Shown: positions 44,428 to 57,062, counted from the stretch's first letter. The stretch is 64,000 nt of DNA from Haemaphysalis longicornis (GCA_013339765.2 CM023450.1:187754688-187818687); one strand, 5' to 3'. Made by a program: numbers and translations. The notes: generated by a model not told the origin, from the letters alone.

Positions 44428-44547
44428 ATCTTGGGGAACAGCGCGAACTAACAGGGACACAAAAAGAAAGAAGTGGACAGGACTAGCGCTAGTCCTGTCC
44501 ACTTCTTTCTTTTTGTGTCCCTGTTAGTTCGCGCTGTTCCCCAAGAT
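44428..44547. repeat. perfect 120 bp palindrome
   Basis: Two 60 bp arms are exact reverse complements with no spacer, centred between 44487 and 44488 at AGC|GCT. The outer ends are ATCTTGGGGAACAGCGCG and CGCGCTGTTCCCCAAGAT. It abuts the 5' truncation point of the RTE LINE. Confidence 0.95.
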
Positions 44548-44549
44548 GC

Positions 44550-45850
44550 AAGTACACCAACTCGCCCAACTCGCCACCCTGTTATCTCATTTTCCTTCCC
44601 AACACGAAACACTAGAACCAATACCACCTACCTGGTTCAGGCCGGTCAGTGCTGGCAGCTGCAACATTAGGAAAGGGTTAGCGCTCAACGAACGTAGTCG
44701 TTTATTAAAACAGCATGCATATTGCAGCTTAGTCAATTCACACACACTTTTGTAACGACACAAGCGTGTCTAGTTTACGTTTTGTACTAGTGCCTGGTCG
44801 CGACGTGCTACCTTATCCTTTTGAGCTGAGCGCGGAGTTTCTCTTTCCTTCGCGGCCCACGCTCGGCGATTTTGTTTGAGAGGGAAAGGATTTACCGTTT
44901 CGACACTAGCCTAGACTGTTCTGATTTGATCAGCAATGTTTTAGATCTTATTCAACGGATTTCAGAACATTCATTAGTCGACGAAGTGTCCTTGCGTTTG
45001 CTCCTACCGCATTCGCCGTCGGACAGAAAACACTTTTCAGAAAGAGCCACCGCCTCTTCTGCAGACGATGCAAAAAAATGAATTCCGGCTTGCTGACCAC
45101 TAACTGAAATTCCTCCACCAAGTTTCTAGCCAACAATGCGGGCCATAGTCCGTTTACCACAAACAGTGGTAGCTGCCTGTCCGCTTCGCCAAGCATCACA
45201 GCTTCCGCGAACTTCCCCGCGACTGGTCCCGTACCTCCACTACAGCTCCAAAGTAGTACATCGCAGAGAGTTGAGCGAGCGAACTTTAAGCCTAGCGAAA
45301 TTAAATCAAAGCTTTACTAACCTAGTCGAGCCGAGTTTCGCCGCCGTCAGCAATTGGACCTTCATTTTACCGCAGCTGCGTCGTAGCATTGGCAAAGCAC
45401 CACGTGACTCTCTGCGCCAAACTGCGGCGGTGCCGTCGGATTGCGCATGCGCTCTCCGCAGCTGAGTCGCCGCCTGACTACGTGACTAGCAGTGCGCTTC
45501 GCCTTGTCAGTGTTAGCTTGGCCATGGATGATAGCACGGCCGGGCCTTCTCTGAGCGTTGCGTGGGAACGGCAGGCTGTGAGCCATTGTCGCTAAGTGCC
45601 GTCTGACCACTCCACGGATATCGCTCGGCGGGCTGTTCAATGGGGAGGGTCCGGAATGCCAGGCGCGCAATGCTAGCGGCGGAGACTGACGAAGAGCGAG
45701 CCGTTTGGTGTCCTAAAACGCCGGAAGCAGGCTTAGCCAGGCTAAACCACGCTTTCGCTTGGCATATTCAGGGTTAGTTGGGCTAAGCTGCACCCATTCT
45801 AAAGCGAAGCTTCAGTGTCTTCGCTTTTGCCGTTGTACGCCAATACGCTC
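44550..45850. other. GC-richer region, no gene recognised
   Basis: It contains several short GC-rich frames. One starts at 45524 in a good context (GCCATGG) and reads MDDSTAGPSLSVAWERQ, but it stops after 23 codons. It might be the start of a decayed gene. Confidence 0.35.
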
Positions 45851-45925
45851 TTCAGAAAAGCCAACTTTCCCTCCCGATGATGATGAATGATCGTGGGTGA
45901 AGTGAAAGAAAAATTGGGCCCATCT

Positions 45926-46290
45926 CCCCGCGAGGGGGACTCGAGTAAATGCGTCGCATAGGGGGTGGGTGTATTGCGTTAACGTTTAGTGTTTGGGGAG
46001 TTGGTGGTAGTGAATGCGTCGTATCAGCAGCTTCTTGACGTAGTTTGAATGAGTCAAGGATATAAGGCGCGTTCGTAGCCTCCCATTCTGTGTCGGCTTT
46101 GTGGCGCAGTGGGTAGAGCACCATGTACATTGCGTTCCGCCCGCAGGGTCGAGGGATCGAAACCGGGCGGCGGATAGTATTTTTTTTTATATAGTGTAGG
46201 GGGAGGGGTGCGGACTACGACTACGGACGTCAACGGCGCGTGACATCGTGAGTTACTGAAATGCTCTGCATTTAAAAAAAACGCTCCCCG
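45926..46290. mobile_element. Helitron-like repeat, copy 1
   Basis: The left motif CATCTCCCCGCGAGGGGGA and a GCGTCGCA core resemble the left motifs of the copies at 52113 and 54462. The interior 46018-46190 closely matches 52720-52895. The right end is ATGCTCTGCATTTAAA. The hairpin TTCCC-CTCGC-GGGAA near one end suits a Helitron 3' end, but a CTRR terminus is not evident. Confidence 0.45.
46100..46180 (+). repeat. tRNA-like segment inside repeat copy 1
   Basis: TGGCGCAGTGGGTAGAGCACC resembles box A, and GGTCGAGGGATCGAAACC a box B region. The same element is at 52800-52890. It is probably an old SINE carried by the repeat. Confidence 0.5.
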
Positions 46291-46299
46291 TGGCCAGAA

Positions 46300-49205
46300 T
46301 CTAACCGGGGTTGCAAGGTGTTATGAAGTCCGCGTCTATGCGAACGCTCCATTTCGACATGGTAGTAGCGGTTTGGAAAACAAACAACCAAAGAATCCGC
46401 CACGAGAATAATGGGGTTGCTCTGCGTGCCGTATAGCTGTAGCCACAAGGCGTTAAGGCCTACTTATGTTGAGGCTTACGACGTTAGGGCTAACGTCACA
46501 TCTTGGGGTTTAACACCTTCACTGGCACCCGCTCAAAAAATTCAGCACTGACCCTAAGCAGTAGGTACCGAATACGTTGCGTTTTTTTTTTTTGTTTGCG
46601 TTGAGTTTTGTTAATATTGGGCAATGCGCTTTGCCGCCGTTGCACCGGGAGCTGGGGATAGTCAGGCTGTATTTACGGCTTTTTGCCGGCTCCCTTTTCG
46701 CGAAAGTGTCTTGTTTCTTGTTTTTTCGCGCAAGAATAAAATAAAAATCAAATCAAGTGCGATCGCAGTGAACATAAGGCCGATGGGGGCCGGAGTGCAA
46801 ACGCAAATCGGTACCATCTACCCTGTGAAGGTGGACGACCAGCTGTGTGAGGCGTTTCTTAGACATGGATCTGTACCTGAGTGTATCGAAGAGAGTTCGC
46901 CGCAGCTGTGGTGCACGCACCTACGACGCACAGGAGGTGCGTGGACCGCGTGCGCAGTAGCGGTGAGGCAAACACCGACGACGCACAGGTATCGTTAGCT
47001 CTATCGACGGAACGACGTTTTCTGGTCCACGGGCTGGGTCTCCGCATGAAATAGCATCCTGAAGACTAGTTTCTAACAGATCCGCTAGAAAACACCCGAA
47101 GTGCTCGTCTGACACCCAAAACTGGCAGCTAAATCCCGGTTGCAGACGCCATTTTGAAGTCGGGACCTAAGTCCCTAGAAAACTTTATGCCCATCGTTGC
47201 CGTATTAAAGTTCCCGGAAAAGCGACACTGCTTCCAGCAAAGCTATCGTGCGAAGCACCTGATCCGAGAGCATGTAGTTAAGCGTCGCATATCTAGTTGA
47301 CAGCTGAGTGGCAAACTTGCTCTAAGCTCACACTCAAGTTAGACCTCTACTATAGCATTATACTATAGACCTCTACTACTCAAGTATAAACCACACACTG
47401 CATTGGGAATCCATTTGTAATCTGACCTTTGGCAACGTAGACGGAGTAAATGCCCCAGACGATCCGATATATCCACAGAAAAACAGGAAGCTTTCTGATT
47501 CAGTATATCATTGTCGATGAAAAAAGATCGACGCACTGTGTGACGTCTGTAACTGAGCTATGAGGTAGGGATTTTCCAGGCCTCTCGTTGCTTCGACTTC
47601 CGCGTTTTTTGCGCAGAGAAATGAAAATATTGCATACTTACGAGTGGCCACTGCGAAGAAAGACACAGTATAATTATACAGCGTATTCTTGTTTTAGAAC
47701 CTTCTCCTACTTTTTGTAAAAATAAAATAAATTAAGGTTCTACTATTAGGTTCGTCGCTGCAACGACAATTAAGCACTGAGAATATATATTGCACATCGC
47801 GCCCCTCACCCTTCGGATATTGGCTACAGTTAATTTAGGAAAATGGTAGCAACTTTGCTGCATGATCACGCTGGCCTCTGTGGAGAAAAACGCCAAGAAC
47901 ATGCCCTTGGAAAAAAGGAGGTCGCGAGAAAATGTAGACCATGCATTTCAGATAAAGCACTTACTTAGCTCTGGATTTCCGCCTCCACCACCTGCAAATT
48001 TTTGAAGTATATCAGGCAAGGAACGTACCCACATATTGAAAAAGGTGCCTTATTATACCTTATGCACAAATCAAACACGTTAAACAGGGTATATGCACCA
48101 GGCTGCAGCTGGTGCGTACCGGTAAATTGTGCGGATTGGAAACGCTTCTTTGCACGCGGCAAGAGATTTGTTCGCATTTCTCAGGTGCGTCTTTTGAAGC
48201 AGTTCCAAACTTCGCACGACCAAAGTTATGCATGTTTCGTATTCTCTTTGCCAGAGGTAATCATATTGCCGCGAACCATATACGGGTTGTTTGATTTATT
48301 GTTTGTTTTTAATGCCCGGCCGCGCCCGGATCTGTTATCTGTGTCCCATGCGAAGCGCGTGTTCCATTCTCCATTTTTATGCCGCACGGGCTATCTCATT
48401 TAGATAAGCAGAGTGTTTCGCCCTAACGCCGCTAGCCCAGAATAATCTTCTGTGATCTACAATGTTCTGGATGTGAATCGACGGTTCCAGAAACTCTCGC
48501 GCCGAAAGATAAAAGCCTGCTCAGCAGACGCCGCGGCATTCGATTCTGCGACGCTCGCCGACGCAACTCACTTTGTTGACCGCTGCTTCGCCGCCTCTGT
48601 ATTGAGTTGTTAGGGGAGCACAAGTTCGCTCCAATAAACTTGTTTCTCCTTCAAGACAACTGCGTCGTCCTTGGCTCGGTGAAAATATTACTCTACACCT
48701 GTAACAATAAAACCTCAAAAACTGCGTTTATTATTATTTTGTTCTTTATGGACTGCTCTACACTGTCTGGGCAAATAAAGCAACGTATTGGCAGCCATTT
48801 TGAAATTTTTATTGTAATTGATGGATCGCGTACGCGGTTCAAAAAATGTAAGAAGTAGAAAGGTCACAATAAAAAGAAAGAACTGGCGAAGAGTTGCCGC
48901 TTTTCAGGCTAATTTGGAGCGGATCGGGAGGCTGCACGAGGAAGAAACTATATCGAAGCAATACAAATAGGGGAAGTGCTAGTGGGAATAGAAGTAGAAA
49001 AATAGGCCTAACAGAATCAACGTCGTCCATTGTTGGAGTAATAGGCGCTCTCTCCCTCCACCACATTTTTTCTGCGCTTTGTTTTCTGTAAAGCTGCAAG
49101 AGGCTCCCCAAAGAAGTATATAAACGCTTGCCACCTTTCTACAACATGTTCGTGGGGTGCCTCTTTTACTTAGTAGCTTATTTTGTACTGCCTAAACATT
49201 GCGCT
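46300..49205. other. no gene recognised
   Basis: Mixed AT-rich sequence. A frame at 48002-48184 ends at a good donor (CAG|GTGCGT) and reads like protein (APGCSWCVPVNCADWKRFF), but it lacks a convincing acceptor, so I do not call it. Confidence 0.4.
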
Positions 49206-50470
49206 GTTGGACGAGCAGATAGAGAGAGAGATAATAAGCGTTTAATAGCGCAAGCAACATCCTTTGAACCGTCACTCAGTGGGGTGGGTTCTACTCAGTC
49301 CAGGTACCCTTGGGGCCCGGGCTGCAGCCCTGGAACGGGTGACCACAAAGATTTGGTCAGCGGGAAGGGAACTGGTCAGCAGGCCCTCCCAGTGCTCGGG
49401 GGAAGGGTTGGGATTCGGGGTGAGCGATGGGGTGTTTTGAAAGGCCTTTACAATGTGGTAGGTAGTATTTAGATGGAGGCACAAGTGACTCGTGAGGGGG
49501 TTTTGGGTATGAGAAGTAGACTGGAGGATGGGTGGACTGTAATAGGTGTTTGTAATCGACGCCAAATTTTTGCTTCCTCCTTACTAAGTTAAGGGTGAGG
49601 TTACAGCAAGGTGAGGCGAAGGTTGCGTTAGTAGTGAATGATATCGTGTTAACGTGATGGAACAGCGGGAGGTTGAGGAGGCTGGAAAGCTGTGGGTTCT
49701 GTCACTGAGGGAAATGCCCGGTGTGGAAGGACGGTGGCAGCAGCCTGAGCCACCTCATTTCTCTCGAGGGACGAGTGTTCAGTTTTCCAGACGATGTAGA
49801 AGTCGCGGAGGTGATTGATTTATGCGGATAATCGTGAGGCGGGAAGTTAGATGCGTCCACGTTCAATGTTACGGCAGGCTTGCTGGGAATCTGTAATAAT
49901 TTAAGGTTTCTGGAATCTGTAATAATTAATTAATTTAAGCGGCGATGGCTAATAGCAATTTCTTCGACGTGGTGGTTGATGTGGAGATAATCGTAAGAGA
50001 GGTGAGAAGCGTGCCTCCCGAGTTGAAATCAGCCTGGCATTAGGGTCGACGGCAGCGTCAGTGTAGCGAGTATCGGGGGGGGGCAGGAAGTCGAACTGGG
50101 ATAGAAGAAGTTTACACCTTGAGAGTTTTCTATTGTGGTTAAATTCTGGGTGAATATTGTTAGGAATTTTGGATTACAGTAATGTGAGACCGAACTGAAG
50201 ACGGAAGTGCGTCGAAGGGCTTGTGAAGCGGGAGGGTCGGGTAGCCGACGGCTTCAAGGCCGTGTCGACTGGTAGTGGTAAGAAGAAGTCCGGTGAGTTG
50301 GCTGTTTCGTTGAGCTTCCAGGAGTTTTTTGAAAGTGTTTTGAATTCCGCGTTGAAGGAAAGGAGAAGTGGAGATTGGAGCTGAGAGGTCTGGACCAGGA
50401 GATGCAAGAAAAGTTGAGGCCTCGAGTGTATTAAAAGCAAAGAATAGTTGGGCCAGCTCCGTATCTATGG
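49206..50470 (-). mobile_element. I-type LINE fragment with RNase H remnant
   Basis: On the minus strand the sequence encodes, with many stops and frame changes, an N-terminal part (LEAQRNSQLTGLLLTTTSRH, 50174-50440) and an RNase H-like block TDSQQACRNIERGRI near 49860-49905. The 3' tail is ...ATTATCTCTCTCTCT near 49206. RNase H inside a non-LTR element is characteristic of the I group. It is 5'-truncated and dead. Confidence 0.6.
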
Positions 50471-50739
50471 CCTTGTAACAGAAAGAAATTGATTACTTGC
50501 GGCGTGCACAAAACCGAAGCTGCCGTGTTTAGTCACAAAGTTATCCTTGATACGTTCTCATGCGTTCGTGCCTGTACTGTCCCCGAATCTTTTTGTGTGT
50601 GAGTGAACAACTCCATTTTATGCCCAGCATTCATCTTATTGATATTTTAGAAGTGTATGCGGACGAAGCTACACTTGAGGCTAAGAGGCACACCATTGTG
50701 ACTGGCTACGGAGTATTTTAGACCATCTACCATCTTTAA

Positions 50740-51504
50740 AGGAGCCATGAAGAGGAAAACACAATTTTTTTTCGTTCAAAAGATTGCCTTGTTGGAATCA
50801 CACTGACACCACTTTTACCTTAAACTTTGCTCAAATAAGCTACATAATTAGGGAAAAAGGGAATGGCCATGCGACCCACTGGGTCATTTCCCGCAACGAG
50901 AACCTATGATGTCCTACCAGACAGCTCTGCAATTGGCGGAAGGCGGCAAAAGCAAACGCAAATTAGGCAGAGCTTATAAGCTTGCCGAACCAGCTATTCG
51001 CGGTTAAATTTAGGGCACATTCTTTTTAAAGCCCTAAGAATGGTGGGTCAGAACAGTGGAAGTTACGAAAGCACACGTAAACATAGAAATACCGATGCGT
51101 ACTGCTGTTAGTACTGCGCGCACTATGCTTGGTTTAGCAGCACAGGACTTCGGGGCTTTGGGGTTGTTTCAGACAGACACTGGCCGATTGACGCAAGCGA
51201 CGATGTCTTACGTGACCGTATTTGTCGAGCGAGCACCATGTTTCACGAAACGATTGTCTGCATGAACAAAACAAGCCAGGTACAAATACGTTCACAAACA
51301 AACCAAAGGCAGAAAAAGGCTTGCCGCGGTGTGGTGGCGTCATCTAGGTTAACTAACGGTAACTTAAGTTAAATCAAAAGTTTAACTTAAATAATTAATT
51401 CTCAGTGAATAAAGCATCGTTTGTATTCGGAAAAGCGCTGGGGGCCCTATAAATCACGAAATCTTTTGAATAACATAAACTTGTGTTTTGTATTCATGGC
51501 TCCT
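50740..51504. mobile_element. internally deleted Kolobok derivative
   Basis: A 765 bp element flanked by TTAA (50736-50739 and 51505-51508), with inverted ends AGGAGCCATGAAGAGGAAAAC and the reverse complement of GTATTCATGGCTCCT. Its first 300 bp match the right arm of 38352-40029 (reverse strand), and its last 120 bp match the left arm. The THAP frame and the divergent ORF are deleted. Confidence 0.8.
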
Positions 51505-52107
51505 TTAACGAGCGCCGACATCTGGACACAGGGGATTTTCATTTTTACCTTTGACAGAACAACATCCGCTGCGACACGGATCCAAACCCTGTCATTTGAC
51601 TCAGCGTAACAAAGCATTAGCCACTGAGTGACCGAAGGTGCTACCAGCGCCCCTCCTGTGTGTTTTCTTTTAGTTTCTCTTTACTGCTATGTTTTGATGT
51701 GTCACTGCTAAATAAGTAATAATACACACACAGCTCTTTGTGTGTCAGAAGAAGAAAAACGAACTTATTTTTGTCGTCATCTGTAACTAATGCGTTTTTT
51801 GTGTAATAAACATATACGTATTCAATACGTTTAGCGAGCAAAGTATGCTGCTTCACTAACACCTGCCTCCATGTGTGACGCGCTTGAAATAGTTCATTAG
51901 CCTTCATTACCTAGCGTGAAATCTGTGCAACACAGCGTATTTACACAATGTCACCGAAAAACGCTTGTCCGTCGTGGTTCACCGTTTTTTGCCATGACCC
52001 GCGGCTTGATTTAGCCGAGGCGCTTTCGTATCATTAGGATAGATATTTTGTCACATGGTACCGTATAAAGGACCCACTGATTGCAATGGCTCGTGTTTTG
52101 GAAAAAA

Positions 52108-52431
52108 TTACACCATCTTCCCGTGGGGAACCCTGATGAGGATGCGAAGCATCGTGGCGGTTCCGTGTGGTTCCATTGTGTTGCCGTTATGTTGAGTGAT
52201 CTGGTTTTCACTAGCGCCAGAGGGAATTTGCGTGCCTTTGCCACTAACACCGGTGGCAAAGGCACGCAAGTGTTGTTGTGTTACGGTGAGTAGGCGGTGG
52301 CTCTTGAGGCGCCGAAACTCGTCCATCATGTTCTTGTCGATGTTGCCTCTGTGGTAGAATCGGTAGTCTCCGTCAGCTTTGGTGAGGTAAAGGTTGTTGA
52401 CATTGGTGCACCGGTTGAGAGCAATGTACAC
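52108..52431 (-). pseudogene. PIF1/Helitron-type helicase C-terminal fragment
   Basis: The frame begins YIALNRCTNVNNLYLTKADG, equivalent to the final helicase motif (V-[YH]-[VI]-A-L-S-R ... LYL) of PIF1-type helicases, including those of Helitrons. It continues DYRFYHRGNIDKNMMDEFRR, then degrades into repeat sequence. Only the last helicase motif remains. Ser is replaced by Asn in ALSR. It lies inside a Helitron-like repeat, which supports a Helitron origin over a cellular PIF1. Confidence 0.6.
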
Positions 52432-53015
52432 GCCCTCCTCTTCGCAGCTTTGTCTTCTCGTTCTTCTTCTTCGGCGGTTCCCCTACGCGAAGATGACGAC
52501 GGTGGTTGAACGCGAACCTATCTCGTGATGGATTCTTTGGTTGGCGAATCCCTAGGGGCATCCTGCCACAATCAGCATCAGAGGCGCTGCGGACGGGGCT
52601 GGTTGAGGTGCAAGGCGCGTGGCGCTTCCCGCCACAGCTTTCCAACGGGAAATTCAGCATCCCCCTCTAAAGTTTTCAGTTCGTCGTTTCCGTTGATGTT
52701 CAGCTTCGCGTGCCTTCGTTGTATCAGTAGCTTCTTGACGTAGTTTGAATGAGTCAAGGACATAAGGCGCGTTTGTAGCACTTGCTCCTGTCCCGGATTT
52801 GTAGCGTAGTGGGAAGAGCACCGCGTACCTCCCATTGCGGCCAGAGAGTCGTTGGATCGAAACCGGGCACCGCTAACTATTTCATTTTTTTATAGTGTAG
52901 TATGGCGGAGCTGTGGGTGTAAGGAGGAGAGTTGGGCATGCGCAGTGAGCGTGTTGACGGCGCCGCCATCAACGACGCAGGACAAGGCGAGCCTAAGAAA
53001 TGCTTCGCATTTAAA
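52113..53015. mobile_element. Helitron-like repeat, copy 2, with helicase remnant
   Basis: It runs from CATCTTCCCGTGGGGAACC with GATGCGAAGCATCG, through the helicase fragment and a tRNA-like segment, to GAAATGCTTCGCATTTAAA. Related ends occur at 45926-46290 and 54462-55047. Confidence 0.5.
52800..52890 (+). repeat. tRNA-like segment inside repeat copy 2
   Basis: TAGCGTAGTGGGAAGAGCACC and GTTGGATCGAAACCGGG resemble boxes A and B. It matches 46100-46180, followed in both copies by a T-run and ATAGTGTAG. Confidence 0.5.
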
Positions 53016-53584
53016 AACCTATCCACAACCATAAGCGCCAAATCCGATTTACGAAGGCATTACGGTGGATTGGAATAATGACGCAGCAACAAAACTAGAT
53101 GTTGCGTTTTGGCTTCGTATTGCCCTCTATGTATCGAAGGGGACGGACATGAAGTCCGCATTTTTGCACGGCACACACTATACCAAAGTTACTCCACTTG
53201 AAGACGAACGTTTGGCTCCGAAGACTAAAGGTTGTATTTCGACCGAATTTGCTCTCCTGTAGCTCCCTTCAGCCTAAGAGAGTGCTCTGTCTCAGTAGGT
53301 CTTTTGTTTGTCGCAGCAATACTTTCAAATTTTCTTACTTTCCAGTAACCACGAAAACATGGAATGATTTGCTTACTGTTGCCGCTGATGTGCGCTTGGT
53401 AGGCACGTTTGTTGGTGGCAAAATTGAGGCATTTTATTATTCTGACCATTATTGCAAGTCTGTGAACCTGTAAATGTACTCGCTCATTAGCAACTTTATA
53501 ATTCTAAAAAAAGTTGTGTGTTGAAACATCACTATTGTAAAAATTGCACTGTACCACTCCCGTGTCAGCCATTAAGCTTATGTT

Positions 53585-53950
53585 ATGAATATACAGGTAA
53601 ATAAAACTGAATTTCTTGATCTTTGTAAGATTTGTGAGTCAAGCAGGTACGCATTTCGTGTGCTCCTAAGGAAAGAATTCAACTCTGAATTTCTTTTGTT
53701 CAATACGCGCGGGCGCCCAATTGCTGCCGTGTTCATAAAAGTGCGCTATTATCATCCGCCATTTTGTCACGAACAACTACAACTGGAGTGCAGTGTGGAT
53801 TATTGGGGCGATGCAATAGACGTGCTTCGGACAATTGAACCTAAGCGCAGAAAGCAGAAGTCTTACCGTATGGAGGTGTCCCGTCGTTGGGATCTGAAGA
53901 GGAAAAGCGATAGGTTATTTACTCGTTTGTTGCTGGCCTCTTGTGGATAA
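53585..53950 (+). CDS. unknown ORF of 121 codons
   Basis: An open frame from ATG in AT-rich sequence, without internal repeats, that reads like protein (LLRKEFNSEFLLFNTRGRP, VDYWGDAIDVLRTIEPKRR) with a basic C terminus. There is an AATAAAATCAC polyadenylation-like signal about 70 bp downstream (54022). I do not recognise the family. It may be a single-exon gene, the last exon of a gene, or chance. Confidence 0.3.
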   Translation: MNIQVNKTEFLDLCKICESSRYAFRVLLRKEFNSEFLLFNTRGRPIAAVFIKVRYYHPPFCHEQLQLECSVDYWGDAIDVLRTIEPKRRKQKSYRMEVSRRWDLKRKSDRLFTRLLLASCG

Positions 53951-54461
53951 GGAAAAGTTTTTAGATTATTCTTTGTGAGTGTCACGCTTAACAGGCACAG
54001 TAGCAAGAAAGAAATGTAATCAAATAAAATCACATTCCTTGGCTCGGAATATTGGGTAAAAAGCATGTCCCATCCTCCACCACCGTTCCAAAATGTGGTC
54101 TCCCTGCCCCTAAATGTCTGCCCAATCGCCAGCGAAAAAGTCTGGATGGGTGTTCTCCACCGCCACTCATCGTGCTCCTTAGGGGTACTACTGACATTGC
54201 ACTTTACCCACGACGAAGTAATGCCACTGGTGGTGCAAGCTTGTCTTAGAACGCAACTATAATGCCCTTTAGCTTAGCAACTGCCATTACCTACACATTT
54301 TTAAACTTGAAAGAAAACAAAAACAATGAGTCATTTAATTCATATACAGCGGTTATGGCCGAGCTCGACAAGAGAACTATTACATTGAGCGACCCTTCCC
54401 GTCGCTCTCAGAAAAAAAGCCGTGTACTATGTTTATATTACCTGTATGTAAAAAATTACGC

Positions 54462-55047
54462 CCATCTTCCCGCGAGGGGAACCCTGGTGTGATGCGACGC
54501 ATCGGGGGTTCAATGAGTGTTTCCGTTGGGTTGATTCTCTAAATCGCGTGATGAAAGTGTTGTGAACGCGTATGATGCATTTCTATCACATGCGGGTGTT
54601 CCTATTACGCGGGACGATGGGCGTAATTGTTGTGTCACACCACTCACTGAAGGGACCTCCGCTTCCATCACGTCTTTATCGGAAGAATCAAGTCAAGCAC
54701 GAAGTAGTCAGCACGAAGTAGTCAAAGCAAGGTCCGTCAGTGCCAGAGCGAGCGCTTGACTGAACCGCCGCGTCGCGATACCCGCTTTATATTCACAAGC
54801 GATTGAAGGAGAGGAGACAAAGGAGGAGAGTCGCGCATGCGCGCACTTGCGCGCACCGGAGCAGTTGTTAACGCAGCGAAGCGCGCGCCAAACAAGCGCG
54901 CCAGCTGCGGTATGCTAATGAGCCGGAGTGAGAGTGTTGCACACAGCTGTGGGAGAGAAGAACGGAGGAGGGATGCGGACGGACGCCGCGACGACGACGC
55001 AGGAGGGACAAGCCCGAGAGCAAGAGATGCGTCGCATCTAATAACAT
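54462..55047. mobile_element. Helitron-like repeat, copy 3
   Basis: The left motif is CATCTTCCCGCGAGGGGAAC with GATGCGACGCATCG, and the right end is GAGATGCGTCGCATCTAAT. The interior differs from copies 1 and 2 and is GC-rich, with AGTAGTCA direct repeats near 54710. Non-autonomous Helitrons often share ends and not middles. Confidence 0.45.
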
Positions 55048-55049
55048 AT

Positions 55050-55689
55050 TGAGACTAACAAAATGTAAATTTGAAAGAAATTTTCAATTTTATTTACATT
55101 ACGCCACGAGACAACGCCGTCCGTACGCGGAATAATTCTTTCACACAATTTTCTCTTTAGAACTCTAGAAGATTTGAGTAGTTTAGTAACGTAGTAAGTC
55201 ACTAAGCCATCATTACCACGAATAATTTTATCATAGAATATTATTTCGTGTATTTATTTGTTCTTTCTTCGTGAAACGCGAATGATTGTTTCACATATTT
55301 GCTTGTGTTTCCCGTTCATTTGTATCTACTTGCATGGGTTCCTTCAAGGAGTTGCAATCTGAATAACAACAAATAAGTGCAATAAACACCCTTTCGCTAG
55401 TTGAACCTTGAACCGACCATGCACAGCTCAAGAAGCAACAACGGGGTCGATGAAGAGAAAGAGGACGGCGCTCCGTGCGATATCCGAACATGGTATATGC
55501 GTGTATTAGTGAGAACAGCCAGTAGTTATCTGAGCTAGTTACGGCTTTTGTTACCATATCAGAAGTCCACCTAAACTACACAAAAGCACCAAAACAAGTA
55601 AGTACCAGAAAAAAGCGGACCTAAAGGGCACAGACGGCATAAAAGTAAAATACTAACGTACAGCTGGCGGGAAGTTCTTTGGATAATTG
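55050..55689. other. no gene recognised
   Basis: AT-rich, short frames only. Confidence 0.4.
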
Positions 55690-56334
55690 CCGCTGATGGT
55701 ATGATGATGATGGTTGGGTTTAATACTTAAGGCCAACAAGCGCACAGAGCGTCAAGACAGTTATTTGATTGAAATGTACAATTGAATAATAAATTGTCTA
55801 CGGTGAAAACAAAGTGAAGCTGACTTAAAATCCATGAAGACAGCTGCTGTATAGGGCCAGGATAATTATGTATGATATGAAAGAAGCTGGTAAAAACTTG
55901 ACACTGATTAAAAACTGAAAAACCGCTTAATAGACATTGGGTTGTCGGCCACGAAGTGTGAATGGGTGTAGCGGGATGTGTTTGTCTGTACAGTTTCAGG
56001 AAGATGTTTTCGTCGCTATGGTGTCGAGTGCCTTGCATTGAAGGAGTATGAGAACTATGGATAGGGCCTCTCTGCACCTTGCGGCACTGGATTTGAAGAC
56101 CCCGCCAGCAGATAGGAGTTCGTTCGCTTGTGTGTGCCCTATCCGTAGCCTAGCAAAGAGGCGACTTCGTGTCTCTGTTTGTTTGAGTCAGTTATGTGCC
56201 GTCCCAAGTACATGTGGGCTTTATTATATGTAGTTTCTTATCTGTCCGTTCACTCCAGTGTGTTTTCCATGTTCTGCGCAAGTGTTATGTTATGTGGGGC
56301 TTGAGGTCTGTATAGGGTGCCGTTGTATTGTTTA

Positions 56335-56440
56335 TAGTGTTTCTTAGTGCATCAGCAGCGGACCCTCTCGTCTTCCAACTCGCTTACAGCGATCCCAGCA
56401 TGTCCTGGACCCAGAAACGACCAGTTAATGATTTTGCCCG
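56335..56440 (-). pseudogene. Jockey LINE C-terminal RNase H-like remnant
   Basis: The minus strand reads INWSFLGPGHAGIAVSELED, close to the W-V-P-G-H-x-G-I-x-G-N-E-x-A-D block found near the C terminus of such elements. Several key residues are changed. Confidence 0.6.
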
Positions 56441-57062
56441 TAGACAGATCTAATGGTGTTGAAAACAAAATTTACTATGTGGTTTTTCTCTGGGCTTGTG
56501 GGATAACAGTGCTCGAACACTCAAGGAATCTGTATAGATAATGGACTTGAGAATTTGATTTTCAAGAACGTGTTTTACAATGAAAAAAATTTCATATGCT
56601 TCTGCTTAAAAAAATGGTTGTGTGTAGGCTCATCGTTGTGGCGGCGTTAGAAATTGGACAATGAGCAGCACCAGACACCATAGTGGAGGCTTAGGAAGCG
56701 TCACTGTAAATTCTGCACATGTGTATTTAAACTGCAGAGAAAAGAAAGTGCTGCAGGACTGCATTTTGTGTTGCCCGATTTTTGTCACGTTTCATAAAAT
56801 AAAAATCAGCAGACACAGCAAACTTCCCGAGGAGGTAAAATGTCTGAAAAAATGATCTGCGTCTAAAAAGAAAACGCAGAGATCCGATGCTTGCTCTCTC
56901 AATTTAAGCAAGAAGGGCAGAGGAACGGATTGACGATACACAAACAGCAGAGATGTGGATGTATTGTCAAATACCGGATGAAAGGAATGGTTATTCAGCG
57001 TAAAAATTTTAAAAGCATAAAGCAAGTCCATGTATGTCCGTTGGTTCTCAGGGCACCTCTTA

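Noticed and set aside
48002..48403. 133-codon ORF with a donor site
   Set aside because: The part before the donor reads like protein, but there is no convincing acceptor or start and no partner exon.
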